A stretch of DNA of 64,000 bases, taken from contig JAKUDP010000004.1 in assembly GCA_022570795.1 (NCBI GenBank), positions 2,170,001-2,234,000 on the forward strand, in the 5' to 3' direction. The notes below the pieces were generated by a model. The model was given only the letters and a program-made list of their open reading frames with translations, was not told the DNA's origin and did not search any database. The translations under genes were made by a program, and so were the position numbers. Position 1 is the first letter of the stretch. Every line of letters starts with the position of its first letter. Of this stretch, positions 32,698-44,705 are shown in pieces. Origin of the DNA: Sphaerulina vaccinii (taxonomy: Eukaryota; Ascomycota; Dothideomycetes; Mycosphaerellales; Mycosphaerellaceae).

Positions 32698-34134
32698 ATG
32701 CATAAATATCACAGTATAGGGCATACCGGCTTCTGGTACGACATCGAGACATGCACTGATTACCACCACCAGCGTCGCCGATCGTGGCACCGACAAGCGC
32801 ACAACTTTCCTCGATGGGTCCAATACTTAGTGGCCGGATTCATCACGCTGTGTGCCATTACTGGGTTCATACGACGATGTAACGAACTTCAAGATCAGGC
32901 GATCAAGCAACTTCCTACGGACTATCACAAGCTACAAATCGCAAGACCGCATATTTCGAGTCCTTCACATCCTATCCGATTCTCTGGGCGAACTCCGCTG
33001 TCTCAGTTACCGGGAGCGACGGCAGATTGGAAGCATTCAGGTACGGGGACGCTGAGAGCCAACATCGACGACCGGTACCTCTTCGTCAAGGATCTTGCAA
33101 GTGGAAAAGAAGGCAAGGCCGATCTGTACATTGATCAACAAGATGGTGGCACTGTCGTTGTCAAGACTTTCAACAGCATCGCTCGCAATGGGCTGCCCGC
33201 TTCGATAAGTGATGCCTATACCACCACATGGCCAGCCGAACTCGAAGCCAGCCTTCTTCTAGGTACCCATGACAACAGATCCGGCTACGTCCCTGTTGTC
33301 GACTATTTCATCCTACAAACACCCTCTTCTGGCTGGACCTGGGCTCTCGTGACGCCCTTCATAACAGGAGGGACACTGGCCAACCTCGCTGCAGACGAGC
33401 GTGAAACTCTCGGTGGAAGAACGACCGACCAGCTGGATGCTACCTATCGATCTAACTTCGAGGCTATGCTAAGCCAACTGCGTGGACTTCACGATGCTGG
33501 ATACTGCCACGACGATATGAAGCCAGACAACATCTTCATCACAGACCCTGAGCATTGGCTTCTTGGCGATCTTGGGAACGTGAGGCATGCCGCTCATCCA
33601 TGGCACTACACAAGATCATGGATTTGGCAGAACCAGTAGGTCGCCGCGTAATGCCAATTGAGGTCAAGTTTCGTAGTATAATGGTGGACTAATGTTGCTC
33701 TAGGTGGTCCGATTGTAAGGTCAACGATCTTCGAAGGGCCTACAAGTCCTATCTTTGGTTTCTGCGTCGCGGAGGCGTGGACCGGACACAATTCGACAAG
33801 GATTTTTGGCAAGGCAGCAAAGGCTGGAGTCGAATGTACTGGAGCTTCATGCAGGACTGGGTATCCTTCGCTGACACCAAAGCTGTCGTCAATCCGTGAG
33901 TGGTACACTCCCTGCACCAACATGGAAACATCACGTAGAGGCATGTACAACAGCATGAGCAGAAGTTGACAAGTTTGTAGGTACAGAGCCCAGATGATGC
34001 TCGAAGAGACATCAGTAGACCATGCTTCAGTCGTGATAGGACATGTCTGGGAGAAAAAGACTGAACGAGAGCTGCTGTGCACTAGAATTCCGAGAAGACT
34101 CTGGAAGTGGTCGGAATATCTGGGGCTGTCCTAG
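32698..34134 (+). CDS. Membrane-anchored protein-kinase-like protein
   Basis: Exons 32698..33635, 33704..33895 and 33981..34134 give 427 residues, all in phase (intron 1 has GTAGGT...GGACTAAT...CTCTAG). One N-terminal transmembrane segment at about residues 43-60 (YLVAGFITLCAITGFI) precedes a kinase-like domain. Catalytic elements are present: VVVK with Lys156, the loop HDDMKPDN (D273, K275, N278) and DLG (D291). It lacks an obvious glycine-rich loop, and the DFG is DLG. The C-terminal lobe is short and unusual (RRAYKSYLWFLRRGGVDRTQ). An active kinase is plausible. Proteins of this type in fungi are uncharacterised. Confidence 0.8.
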
Positions 34135-34881
34135 TGCGGTTAGCAACCTAATGTGGACCGAGAACACGAGAGATGATAGATGATGGCGGTAATGTCTAAT
34201 GTAATGACCCTAATCAATACACATGTCGTGTAACTCGACGACGTTGCGGCACAAGTCATCGATTGGTAATCACTCAGTCATTGCTCAGTCAGCCGCATGT
34301 TCTTGCATACTTGGATAGGCTGCTATACCTGGACAAGGTGATCTTGAGTGTGTTTCTCTTGCCGTGGAGCAGGGATTATAACACGAGAGATCTATTGATG
34401 AGTATGGCGAAGCGAGGCGCATGGCGTGTTCTCCCGAGCAAGAAAGACTTTCTGGCAGCTGACATATCTCATAGATATACAAGTCGCAAGAGATGCCATG
34501 ATACGCATAGATCTATGCTTACATGGCATTCAGATTGACGAGAAGCCACGATTCGTGCCGACTGCTTGCTCGACTTATGCAGCACAAACACGGCTGTGTA
34601 TAGCTTCATGGTCCTGGTGCTATGCTTCTTCTCGACAACCTCATCTTTCTCTATACAATCCTTCAGTCATGAACACTATAATTGGTCTGATGGGCATCTG
34701 GGCACTTCGCCGTTGTCACATGAAACGCCAAGCCGAGCTAGCTACAGAGCACTAACTTCTATGTCCAAGTCCAAGTTTGCTTTCTTGGGAGGCATCAGTA
34801 TACAACATGTGGGTAATGTAGTAAGGAGAGACTCGAAGCAGCTGCATAGCACTGACTACATCGTAGACGATATACGGTACG
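34135..34881. other. Intergenic region, nothing recognised
   Basis: About 750 bp, AT-rich. A frame of 139 codons from 34566 ends inside the next gene's first intron and has no recognised features. Confidence 0.4.
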
Positions 34882-35755
34882 ATGGCTTCTGTACCACCTC
34901 GCTGCCCCGATTCCGCCAGCGCCGATCTCTCCGGCACCAAGTAAGTTGTACTCGTACAGAATCGTACAAGTTCGCAGGCATCTGACACATCTGCAGACAT
35001 CGGCCACATAGTCCTAAGCAATGTGGAACTCCTAGAAGCCATACTGCTCCGCCTCCCGACTAAGGACCTGTTGCTCGCCTCAGGAGTATGCCACCATTTC
35101 AAGAACGTCATCTCTGGATCAATTTCTATACAACGTGCGCTCTTCTTCATGCCTGGAGAGGCTACGGAGAATTTTGAAGGACAGCCAAGGATCCAAATGA
35201 GCGCCCACATGTCACAGCTGCTCCCTTTCAATCACGTAAGTGCTATTCTCATATCTTGAAGCTGCCGATCCATATTCTGAAGCTACAGATTCATATCCTG
35301 AAGCCGCAGACTCGTATCTTGAAGTTGCAGATCTGCTCGAGTCACTTGTACTGACGTGTCGACTATAGATCCCGCAGACTGCATACGACAACGGCATCGT
35401 ATTCAACCCATTGCTGGTCAGATATGTCCACAAGCCCAGTCTTCTGCACCCAGATCGATACCAAGAAGTCGCATCACAGCTGTACACTGACTTGCTTTCT
35501 GCTCCTGCATACTCGTCCTGCCATAGAATGCTTGTAACCCAGCCACCGATACAGATACAGACAGTGAAGATGGAGTACATACGGGAGAATAGGGCATACA
35601 GATTTACTACCACAGAGTATGGCCAGGGAATGACACGGTACTTCTTCACTCCGCTAGCCCAGGATATCATTGGACGTATGATGCCACCAGATCAGTCGGA
35701 GATTGCTAGGGAGTTCTCGAAGTGGTGGTTCTGTCTGTCTGGAGCTCGGTTCTGA
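34882..35755 (+). CDS. F-box-like protein
   Basis: Model 34882..34940, 35019..35235 and 35369..35755, in phase, 220 residues. Exon 1 is MASVPPRCPDSASADLSGTN. Exon 2 begins VELLEAILLRLPTKDLLLAS then GVCHHFKNVI, an F-box-like motif, and ends LLPFNH at a GTAAGT donor. Exon 3 starts IPQTAYDNGIVFNPLLVRYV and contains two conserved-looking blocks typical of short fungal F-box proteins. The first acceptor (CCTAAG) is weak, so exon 1 is less sure; exons 2 and 3 are firm. The 133-bp second intron contains the 21-bp tandem repeat described separately. F-box proteins recruit substrates to SCF ubiquitin ligase. Confidence 0.68.
35250..35333. repeat. Four tandem copies of a 21-bp unit inside an intron
   Basis: Copies at 35250-35270, 35271-35291, 35292-35312 and 35313-35333, consensus about catatcttgaagctgcagat. 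The period is 7 codons, and both strands stay open through it (plus strand reads SYLEAAD-type heptads; minus strand YESAASG-type). Substitutions between copies are mostly transitions. It lies in intron 2 of the F-box-like gene. Confidence 0.85.
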
Positions 35756-35977
35756 GTACCATCCCGTGCTGTGGAACGGGGAGAACGGGCAAGGGCTGAA
35801 TACAGCGGCTTGGAAACTGCAACGCAAGGTCTTGGACACGACATAGCGCAGCGCCATCGGCCCTTGACATAGATGCTTCGAAGGAGAGTTCATTGGTCGT
35901 ACCTCAAGCAGCACACTCGGCAGAATTCACGACGGAAGCGGACCCTCAAAGCAAAGTGGTCTTCAGAAACACTGATA

Positions 35978-37650
35978 TTAGACTCCCACATTCCGATCGA
36001 AAGTCAAACTAGGCTTCGGTATAGGCCCATAAGTCTTACCCCAAACACGATTCGTCTCCTGCCACGAATACGTATGATTCGCTTTCAATTCAGTTCCCAT
36101 CCTTCGCAGGTCTTGCTTGCCAGTCTGCCGCCAAGTTTGAGCTCGAGACGAAGGATAATCATATACTGATACTGACATCCCTGGAGACTCTGCGTCGACC
36201 AGTTTCGCTAGCTCGTTTGCTGATATGTTGGCTTCTTTTTTCACGCCTGCATCTTCCAGATTACTTTGAATCTCAGCTGCGAAGTCTAGGATATCCCGAT
36301 AGAGGTGGAAGTCAACGGGAGATTGGTTCGTTTGGCTCGAGAACCAGATGTCGATGTGTAAAGCTGCGAGGACGCTGGCGTATATTATGCTGGCGATGCA
36401 GAAGGTGAAGAGCAGTAGGCTGGAGAAACCCCATTGGTAGTCTTTTTGTACTTGGCATTGGCTGTTCTGTTTGAACCAGTTGGGATCCATCATAGTCTTG
36501 TCCGGCTTTAATTTGTAGGGAACTCGGTATATGTCCAGTAAAGGGGCAGTAAGGTTATACACTTTGTCACCCATGTTGATGCTACTGGTCGTGCAGTTCG
36601 TGTAGTTTGGACTGTTTCCAAATCTATTGTAGTAGTTGTAGTCATAGTTGAGGGGTTGCGTGTCTGCCGAGTTGGTCGAGTTTTGCCGATGCCAGTCGAA
36701 AGAGACTAATGGCGGGTCGTGATCATCGTGTATTGTTCCATTGGTTTCTTCTCCTAGATAACGCCACGTATAGGAGCAGTTTCTCGTGACGATATTGTCG
36801 TCTAGGATTTTTGTTAGTCTGGGATTGTTCATGCTTCTCCGGCTGACTTACAGGCGTCAAGTGCCTTGTACGCGGCGCTATCGATGTCAGTGACATTCGT
36901 ATTGCCTTCAAGCCCAACCCTCTTCGCTGCATCATTTTCAAGCATAAAAACAGTTGTCGTGATGAGCGTGCTCGCAGGCACCAGAGAACCGTCTTCGCCA
37001 AAGTAGTAAGGTTTCATGTTTGCCTGATAACCAGTCATGGCCGACACGATCGTCCCGAATGCCAACAGGTACATGATGGTATATGCGTACCCTAGCAGTC
37101 TCCAGCTCCAGCGTCGATGCATGTCTCTCATGACTGCCCATAACGACCATAGGCACATCTTATCGAACGTCAGACTGGCAACCATAGATAGTCGTCTGGG
37201 TCTTTTTTCCATTGCTGTTGTCAAGGACTTGCGTAGTACCGGATATGCTAAGAATGCTAGCAAAAGCTGGCCACCTCGACCAACGACCAAGTCCCACACA
37301 ATGTCAATCGCTTTGGCCTGAGTAAATGTGAGATGACCACCTGCAAGCGTCAAACTCAGGAATAGACTGGGATTCCAGCATTCATCAGTATTTCCTCCAG
37401 GCAATGTTGGCGTGCCATCTGGGCGGCAGCCATAGTCGTTGTCCGAATAATTTCCATATGCTTTGCAGTACTTGTCGAAAAATAGGCCTGTATCACAAGA
37501 TTATTGGCGAGCCTGTAATGTAATTTGAATGCCTGTTCCAGACTCACCGGTGGGAAGAGCCAGCAGGAACACGGCTAGCAAAGGCAAGCAGATGTGCTTG
37601 ATAGCGGCTTTCACTGGCGTGTATTGCACGCCGCTTGAGACAACTCGCAT
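35978..37650 (-). CDS. Polytopic membrane protein of unknown function
   Basis: Exons 37548..37650, 36852..37487 and 35978..36801 give 520 residues in phase; introns are 60 bp and 50 bp (the second with GTAAGT, GACTAAC, CCTAG). About five to six membrane segments are visible: ICLPLLAVFLLALPTG (about 20-35), SLFLSLTLAGGHLTF, GQLLLAFLAYPVL, LLGYAYTIMYLLAFGTIVSA and, near residue 395, FSSLLLFTFCIASIIYASVL. A long loop with many N-glycosylation sequons lies between the last two, so it is probably on the cell surface or in the lumen. The C-terminal tail is soluble. No transporter or receptor signature is recognised. Confidence 0.8.
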
Positions 37651-38432
37651 TGCTCAACGCTCTTCAAACTCATCACCTTCGTATCATGATCCTTCGGTCG
37701 GTCACACTGGAGTGGAGGAATTCAACCTCACGAAAGCTGCGAGAGCTGAAGTCGACATGTTATCTAGACGCCGGCGTGACTCCATGTTCCTGGTTAGGAT
37801 GACAGGGTTTCGGATCCTGAGTGGTATGGATAGTGTAGATTTTCAGGCCATCGTCCAATGGAAGGTGGTTGTGGCTGAAGATCGGAGAGTTTTGACTAGG
37901 GCTGAGTGAATCCTTCGCGGGCGGAAATAGAATCCTTCGACTTCAGCAGCTCGCCAAGACTCTGGCATTGTTGCTGTACAGTGACGTTGAGGAATCCTTC
38001 AAGAACAGATCGCGCATCGGACCTGGTAGTAGGCAGAAGCCAAGCGGCCATGGCGATGAGGTGTAGAAGTGACAGCAGAACCATCCTCCATGTTGCACAA
38101 TATATCTTCTGGCTACATCAGCTTTACGAATCGAAAACATGGATAGTAAATCCAAGACAACGTCAAGACGAGCTTGCTCTGATCCAGTGGGGAATGGCTC
38201 GGTCGATGGCAGGATCAAACCTGGAGCTGGATGTACAATCTGCTGTAACAATGACAAGTACGGCTTTGGGGCATCGGTCTGTGGCCGATGCAATCGCTGC
38301 CATGGATGCGGCTCGAGTAACAATGGCATTGGACCCATTCAAGCCATATACTTCGGAGGCAAGCAGATCGTGAAGAAGATGACTGGCAAGAAGAAAGAGA
38401 ATAGCGCTCTGTGAAGACTTCTGGCTGGCGAT
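37651..38432. other. Intergenic region with an unsupported Cys-rich frame
   Basis: About 780 bp. Three frames on two strands are open over 37906-38414. The only one with an ATG (38139-38414, plus, 91 codons) reads CTICCNN, CGRCNRCHGCG and a Lys-rich end. Overlapping open frames on the other strand argue against coding. It also holds the promoter of the membrane-protein gene. Confidence 0.35.
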
Positions 38433-39902
38433 CTAGTTCTGAATAGCACCAGGCGCAATTGGAGCTGTAGGGCCAGCATAGAAGGAGTACCTGGACGATA
38501 TTAGAACACAGTCTCGAGTCAAAGCATGGCATCAGCACTTACCCAGGGCATACATCACCCACGGTATCGTTCCTGCCCGGAACATTGGCGCATTCCAATG
38601 CGTTCTGGACTGGGATGATCAACATATTGACAACATCTCCTACCACTGGAACCAGACTTGTAACACCGAAGATTGTGTTGACTGCGAAACAAACACCAGC
38701 TGTGGGCTTCGAGAAGTCGTAGTCCTGGTATCCGGTATCAATGGCCTGATAGCTGTTGACTGTGCCGGTGTTGCAACCGGGCTTCGTTGACTGTGGTGTG
38801 GTCCCTCCGAATAAGCCGCCATCCACGGCAACGCTGGTCCGCTCATATGGGTCAGTCAAGCTGCGGCGATACCAGTTTTCTGGAATCCTTTCATGTCCCG
38901 GAGTCCAGGTGAAGTTGCCCTTGGTACCAGTGATGCTCATGAAACTCTTGAGCACGTCGCCGTTGAGCACACCATCAGGAGCCTCAGCAGTGTGATTGGC
39001 AAAGAATCGGTAGATGAAGGAGTAGGCGGCGATAGAGACCGTGGTACCGGAGAATGGCCCATAGTAGAAGTATGGGTTCTTCTCAATACTCTCCTGGAAT
39101 CTCATGGCTCGGAACTGGTTGAGCACATCGATATTGTAGTTTGCGGTGGCATCATCTGGCTGCAAGTCGTAGAAGCGCTCGAATTGGGACAATACAAGAT
39201 CGGTGTTCGATCCGTATTGGTACCAAGTCACCACGCATAGGCGAGTTGTCCGTCTCCTGCTCACTGTATCAATAGCTGTATCGTGCACCATACGAGAACA
39301 ACTTACATAGTTGCCGCGAGAACCACCTATGCCCCTGCCCACTGGGCCTTCGTATCCGATCGACCAACCAAGGACGACGCCATCGATAGCAGCTCCATAT
39401 ACCGACAGGACGACTGCTAGGACCGGCCCCATGCCGAACACTGTGGTCGTAGCGCCTACGAAGTCGAGGATAGACTAGCATTCGAAGTGAATCAGTAATC
39501 GAAGGGCTCAATAGCCACACGGGAACACCAGAATTACAGCGAATCCGTTTCTCGGTAGATAGCCATGATTAGCTAGGGCCTGTTATAGAATCAGTACGTA
39601 CTCAGAGGGAGCGATATATTCCGAGATAGTGATGTGCTCACATTGAGGCCAGGACATGGTCCTCGTTTATCTCCAGGTCCAGGCGCTCTCCATGCGTGAA
39701 GACCACTGACATCGATCTTCTGGAGCGGGGCGCTAAATGTGGCAGCCGTGCGTTGACCAGAACCGCTACCCATAGCGCTGGCGGCATCCGATACTTGCTT
39801 GCTGAGCCGTGTGTATGCGCTCATATCAGCTGTCGACAAGGCTTGAGGATAGCCTGCGGCTGTGGCAGCCAACAGGCCAAGTGTGGTGAGAAACGACTTC
39901 AT
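38433..39902 (-). pseudogene. Heme-thiolate peroxidase (chloroperoxidase/UPO family) with a one-base frameshift
   Basis: Exons 39642..39902, 39538..39579, 39307..39474, 38543..39256 and 38433..38490. All exon-intron joins are clean, yet the total is 1243 bp, one base too many. The family is clear: signal peptide (MKSFLTTLGLLAATAAGYPQ), proximal heme ligand in GPCPGLN (Cys83), ALANHGYLPRNG, IGGSRGNY, and the acid-base motif ETD in ETDNSPMRGDL (about E158/D160). Directly after GDL the frame shifts; YQYGSNTDLVLSQFE and the rest lie in the next frame, with an extra G in TTGGTAC near 39220. Unless it is a sequencing error, the protein would be truncated. Such enzymes are secreted peroxidases or peroxygenases using H2O2. 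Confidence 0.8.
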
Positions 39903-41169
39903 GTTGTGAATGTGTCTTCAAAATTGTTGACTCGAGAGTCCTGGCAGGGGATGGATGCTTCTTATAATCACTGTACGTGCTTCTGCGTTCGATGATCACA
40001 TTCCCCACAGGCAGTCGAGGGGAGGCGCTCGCATTCGCACCACTCCACAGTCGTAGTGGGAGGGTAGCAGTCGTACGCAGAGTCCGAGGATCTGAATTGA
40101 GCGAAGCCATGAGCCAAGTATTGCTTGTAGCGAACGCCATAACTTACCAAGCTGCCAAATGCCATGTGGCTGTCGATCTCCTGCCTATAGAGGCTACATT
40201 CGATTAGCATCTGTCCAATATGAAGGGAGCGTTTTGTAATCGTCGCTATAGCGTGGCTTATGTGCCGTGCAAAGTTATGCACGCATCCGCTACTGAGTTA
40301 TGCTTTGGTTCGTTGTGTCGCTCTTTGGCTTTTGATCGACACTGAACGAGAACTTTAAACTTGGCAAAGATATGACTTCCGGTTACTTTGTCGCGTGGCT
40401 TGTGGTACTCAGCTTACATCTTGCAGTTCAATTGCCTGTTATAGCCACTGCGAGAAAGATAGTGTCCCTGTCGTATAATTAATTTCCTTCTCGAAGGACG
40501 TTAAGCTCGTATGTGGAAGATGGTCTCAAGCACGTCTTCCTCAACTGCTGCAGCTGGCTCGGACCAGGATGCGAGCCAAAACCCGGTATCGACAAGCTTG
40601 CTCGGTATGCATAATTTGGGCGTCTGGAGAACGTACCACTCGGTGGGCAGAGGCTTGACCGGTGGCGTATTGGCGTAATCAGGCTAGAGAATCAGGATCG
40701 TTACGATGGGGCTCGTTTGAGCGCTCGTATAAGCTGACCACTTCTGAAGACCTGCCGAAGTAGTCAAGCGTACGAAGACAGTGCAGTACTTAGCTCTAGT
40801 TCTCACTGAGTTGCAGTACACTTCGCTGTCTGCTTCTCCGCTGGTCCGTTGGAGGGCAACTCTTGAAGCAATGGAATGTACTGGCGCGACTTGAGGTGGT
40901 TTCCAGAAGATGTGGAAGTGGTAAGCTATACTGATCTGCTGTTAGGGTCCACACACTCGGCACGCGCATCGGCTGGCACTTCGAACAGCTCAAGTTCCGG
41001 AGTATTAGCAGAGTCCTCACTGCAAGTCGATGTCCAGAGAGGGACCTCGTGCCAATGCTTTTCTCATAGAGCCTCTATCTTATTGGGTATTTAAACGCTA
41101 TCATTCTACGGCGGTCCAGCCATTCCGCACACATTTTCATCAATATAGTACATTGCCAGCGCCAAACGC
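39903..41169. other. Intergenic region, nothing recognised
   Basis: 1.27 kb, partly AT-rich (40280-40480). No open frame with a start and domain and no repeat was seen. Confidence 0.45.
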
Positions 41170-43273
41170 TCACCAGCCATCATTTCCTCGGTGCGTAGCA
41201 GGCCATCGCTTTCTCCATCCTGGTCCGAAGACGTACACCACAGGAATGAGAAGTGCGAAGAACGCGATGACGCCCACATAAATCAGCATCGAATCGAGGT
41301 ATCCAACTTCCGACACCCACTCTGTCACTCGGAACGACAAAACGAAGGCAATCAGGCAACGGAAGGAGGCGATGTTGACCAGAGATGGGCCTGCCAGATG
41401 AGGATAGCTCTCGAGCACATACACAGCGCCGACTGTGTTAGTACCCAGGAAGCCGAATGCGATCAGACCCAGGCCTAGGAGGAAGACCGACCATGAGTAC
41501 TCGCCGATGTGCTGTCCTGCAAGACCGAACAGAATGCATCCAACTATAGCTGCGATAGTCGGGATCACAAGGTTCAGGAGCTGGTTTTCCGGGATACGTC
41601 TGCCTCGAGCTTTGGCAGCCCAGTTGCATGTCCAGTCTGCCACGAATCCAGTCAGGAAGCCAACGAAGACAGCACCGATGAGGATGGGTATGAGGCACAA
41701 GCCGAGCTTATAGAACGACCACCTATTCACGGTCAGTGATCAGAACGACAGCATGTTTTTGCTGCTTTCACTTACGACCATGGCTTTGTAAGGAGAGGAG
41801 CAGCCACATTGTAACCTGCTGCGAAGGTTCCCGCCATCATCGCGCTGTTTAGGCAGGTGATGAAGAAGATCTGAGGATAAAAGAAAGTGTACATTGTGTC
41901 CAGGAAGGCGTTCCATCCTTTTCGCCATTCGGGAGTTCCACGGAAGAGAGCCATGTCCTCGCTCCAAGTGCGGGGGGCATGAGCGATTATGCTCTCGCGA
42001 CGAGGGACGCCATCTGTTTGTCTATGTCAGCAGGCCGTCGTGAACGATATCATGGGGTACACTTACTCATCTCAGACTTGCTGCGATGCCATTTAGTTTC
42101 TGGCAGGAACACAAAGACTCCACATAAGAAGAAGCCGGCGCCGATAGAAGTGATGAAGTAGACCCATCGCCAACTCAAGTCCACGACAATGTAAGGAGTG
42201 CCAATACCCAAAGCGATAATGATAATTCCCTGCGCGGCGAAAACGAGCGACATCCAGGTGTTACGTTCATGAACCTATGAGCGGCTAATCAGTACTTGAT
42301 CATTCGTACACGGCCACACAACTCTTTCACTTACAAAAACTATGTCTTGAATGATGAATGGAATCAGACTTTCCACAGTGCCGGCTCCGATAGCTTGCAC
42401 ACATCGAGCCGCAATATGTGAACCCAGAGACTGGCTATGACCAGCCCACAGTGCACCAGCAATGGCAATAACACCAGAAACCAGGATCACGGGTCGACGA
42501 CCAATTGATATGGCCAGAGGCACCAGAGCTAGATTCGCGAGGCCCATGATCAATACCGGCAGCGATGCGAGAAGCTGCACTTTCCAGATAGGTGGCGCAT
42601 TGGGCAATGAAGCCAATGTCTTGATCGGATCGATACCAGCAGGAAGTCCTCCACCCTCACTGGATAGTGGTGCAAGCACAGCAGGATCCAAGCCAGCATA
42701 TTCGAGGAAGAAGACAGGCAGTAGGGCACCCAAGATGAGCTCAGCGGCAGCTGCCAGCGCACCAAAGAAGCACAAGAAGAATACTGCGAGAAGCTTACGC
42801 TTCAGTGTCATATTCATTGGGTCTCTCGGGTCCTGTTGATTGTTAGCACACGTTCCAGCTCACATTGACGAAAGACATACAGATGTTGGTGCTGGCTGCT
42901 TGACCAGTTGTCCACCTTTGTAGAGCAAGCCATAGTTCTCAAAGGTGGTCGTGCTGGTCTCCGGGCCTTTGAGCTTCTCATGGCTCGTCGACGCGCTGCT
43001 TCCTAGACTTCCAGATCGTTCAGTCGTCTCCGTTATGGACAAGCCGTAGCCATGCTTGCTTTCCGCCATACTGCTCGGTGGTCGTGCTTCAGCAGAAGGT
43101 CCACACTGAAGTCTCGCGCCTGGATTGGAGCCTAATGGACCGCCGTGGCGTAGAAAGGTTGCCAACTCCGAGGTGCTATTCTGTGAAGTGGGAGTCGCGT
43201 CTCGCGGCTGCATGTTAAGTCGCCGTGGATTGCGAGGTGGCGCCGTGATGCGGTCGACGTCAATAGCCTCCAT
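41170..43273 (-). CDS. MFS transporter (DHA1-like)
   Basis: Five exons, 42881..43273, 42335..42832, 42067..42274, 41776..42013 and 41170..41722, give 629 residues in phase; introns are 48-60 bp. A 140-residue Ser/Thr/Pro-rich cytoplasmic N-terminus ends at DPRDPMNMTLKRK, the usual entry to the first helix in fungal DHA1 drug/polyamine-type transporters. Twelve membrane helices are expected; clear ones are LLAVFFLCFFGALAAAAELI, LLASLPVLIMGLANLALVPL, ISIGRRPVILVSGVIAIAGA (with the loop 2-3 GRRP motif), IGAGFFLCGVFVFLP and LGLCLIPILIGAVFVGF. PETKWHR follows helix 6. Substrate unknown; export of a metabolite or drug is the usual role. Confidence 0.9.
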
Positions 43274-44705
43274 GATCGGCAGTGAGTTCTTGTTTCTGAC
43301 TGGATGGTACGTGGAACCAAGTCGCAAGTGCGACCACGCAGGTCTTCGATGAAACGTATCCAGTGGAGGAGAGTCACGAACATGTTTGTGGGCTCGGTGG
43401 GCGTTGTTGGCTCCGGCACTACCGAGATTGCACCCAGGGTCTGGATTGAGTTTGCTGTGCGTACAAGGTATAAGAGTGTGCTAACATGGATGGAACAAAG
43501 TCTGTGAGCTATCAGCACCTGGAAAAGGCCGGCAATGAGTAAACAGCATATGCTGCCGATGTCTGTTTGAGGTCGGGTTGACGTTGTTCCTGGGAGGAGT
43601 GGCGTCAAGGTGAGATCCTGATTCGCTTCCGCAATGCGGGAATGCAAGGAACGAGAATCTGTTGCTTAGAATACCTCGCAGTGACAAGGTTAGGTAAGCT
43701 ATGACCATTGAACAGTTACCAGTATCATCGTAGTTGTCAGGTTGTAGATGCGTTTTCTCTGTCTGTCCTTTGCCTCGTGCGAAGCTTTCGTGCGCGTTCG
43801 CACAGCAGAGCGGTACAAGAAGATGTTGGGCAAAACTCACGGTTGCAGCACCACAGAAACCATTCTCAACCAGTTCAGAGGCCGCACGATTCAGAGCTGT
43901 GAAGCAGGGTACAGCGTATCTTCTTCCCTGGTATGCGAGCTGCCAACTCGTCACTGATAAAGTGCTCCCTTGGCGTGATCGAAGTCTGCCAGCAAAGACA
44001 CCAGGGAGAAGAAGTGGAAGTGTAAAAGTCTCCACGCTGTCGGGCCGCCTGAACCGTGGGGTCAAGTTTCATTGCGGTTCGAGTGACTGAAGTCGTGAAC
44101 TCTAGCTTTCAGGTCCACCGTACCGAAGGCTAGGGCTGCAAACCTGAGAAGTGCAGCCCGCATTATGCGCCGATGAGCTCTGCTCGCTCATGTTTGCATG
44201 GTATCCTTTGACACAGAACCGATTCTGACATTGTTGAAGTTATGCTTATAGGGGCGAGTGCCCCTATATCTTATCAGACCCTAGCAACTGCTGCTGCTAT
44301 GCCCAGCACTATCACAAGCCATATTAGTTATCGACCGAGGCCCTACAGATAGGGCTGACAGTGGTCACTGGCATCCATATGGAAAGGTCCGGTGTGGTGG
44401 TCAGATGTGTGCAGAATTGGCAATCGCACATCCGATGCCGTAGTTGTGACCATGCTGCCTCGCGGATTTGGGGTATACCTCGCTAGACATGCCATCTTGC
44501 AGCCGATGCAGAAGCGGAGCGACGTATGGGGAGAGAAGAAGCCCTGAGCGAGCTTTTGGTCGTTGCCTTTCTGTTAGAACACGCAGTCCTGACAGCTCAT
44601 CGTCACCATTTGCTGGAAATGTCGTGAAGGTAGGTAGCAAAGCATGGCTGTTCGTCCAAGTGACTGGTACCATTGTGGCACTCATCAAGTACCGTCGATA
44701 TCGTA
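43274..44705. other. Intergenic region upstream of the MITE-like element
   Basis: 1.4 kb. A 194-codon minus frame (43481-44065) without ATG start or domain overlaps long plus frames and is not supported. It contains a small perfect hairpin at 44247-44268. Confidence 0.45.
44247..44268. repeat. Perfect 9-bp hairpin
   Basis: TATAGGGGC at 44247-44255 and GCCCCTATA at 44260-44268 are fully complementary around a GAGT loop. No gene context identifies it as a terminator. Confidence 0.6.

Noticed and set aside
37906..38373. 155-codon plus-strand frame
   Set aside because: Begins with GTG, overlaps other open frames on both strands, no domain.
43481..44065. 194-codon minus-strand frame upstream of the MFS gene
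   Set aside because: No ATG start, no domain, and long overlapping plus frames; looks like GC-driven chance.
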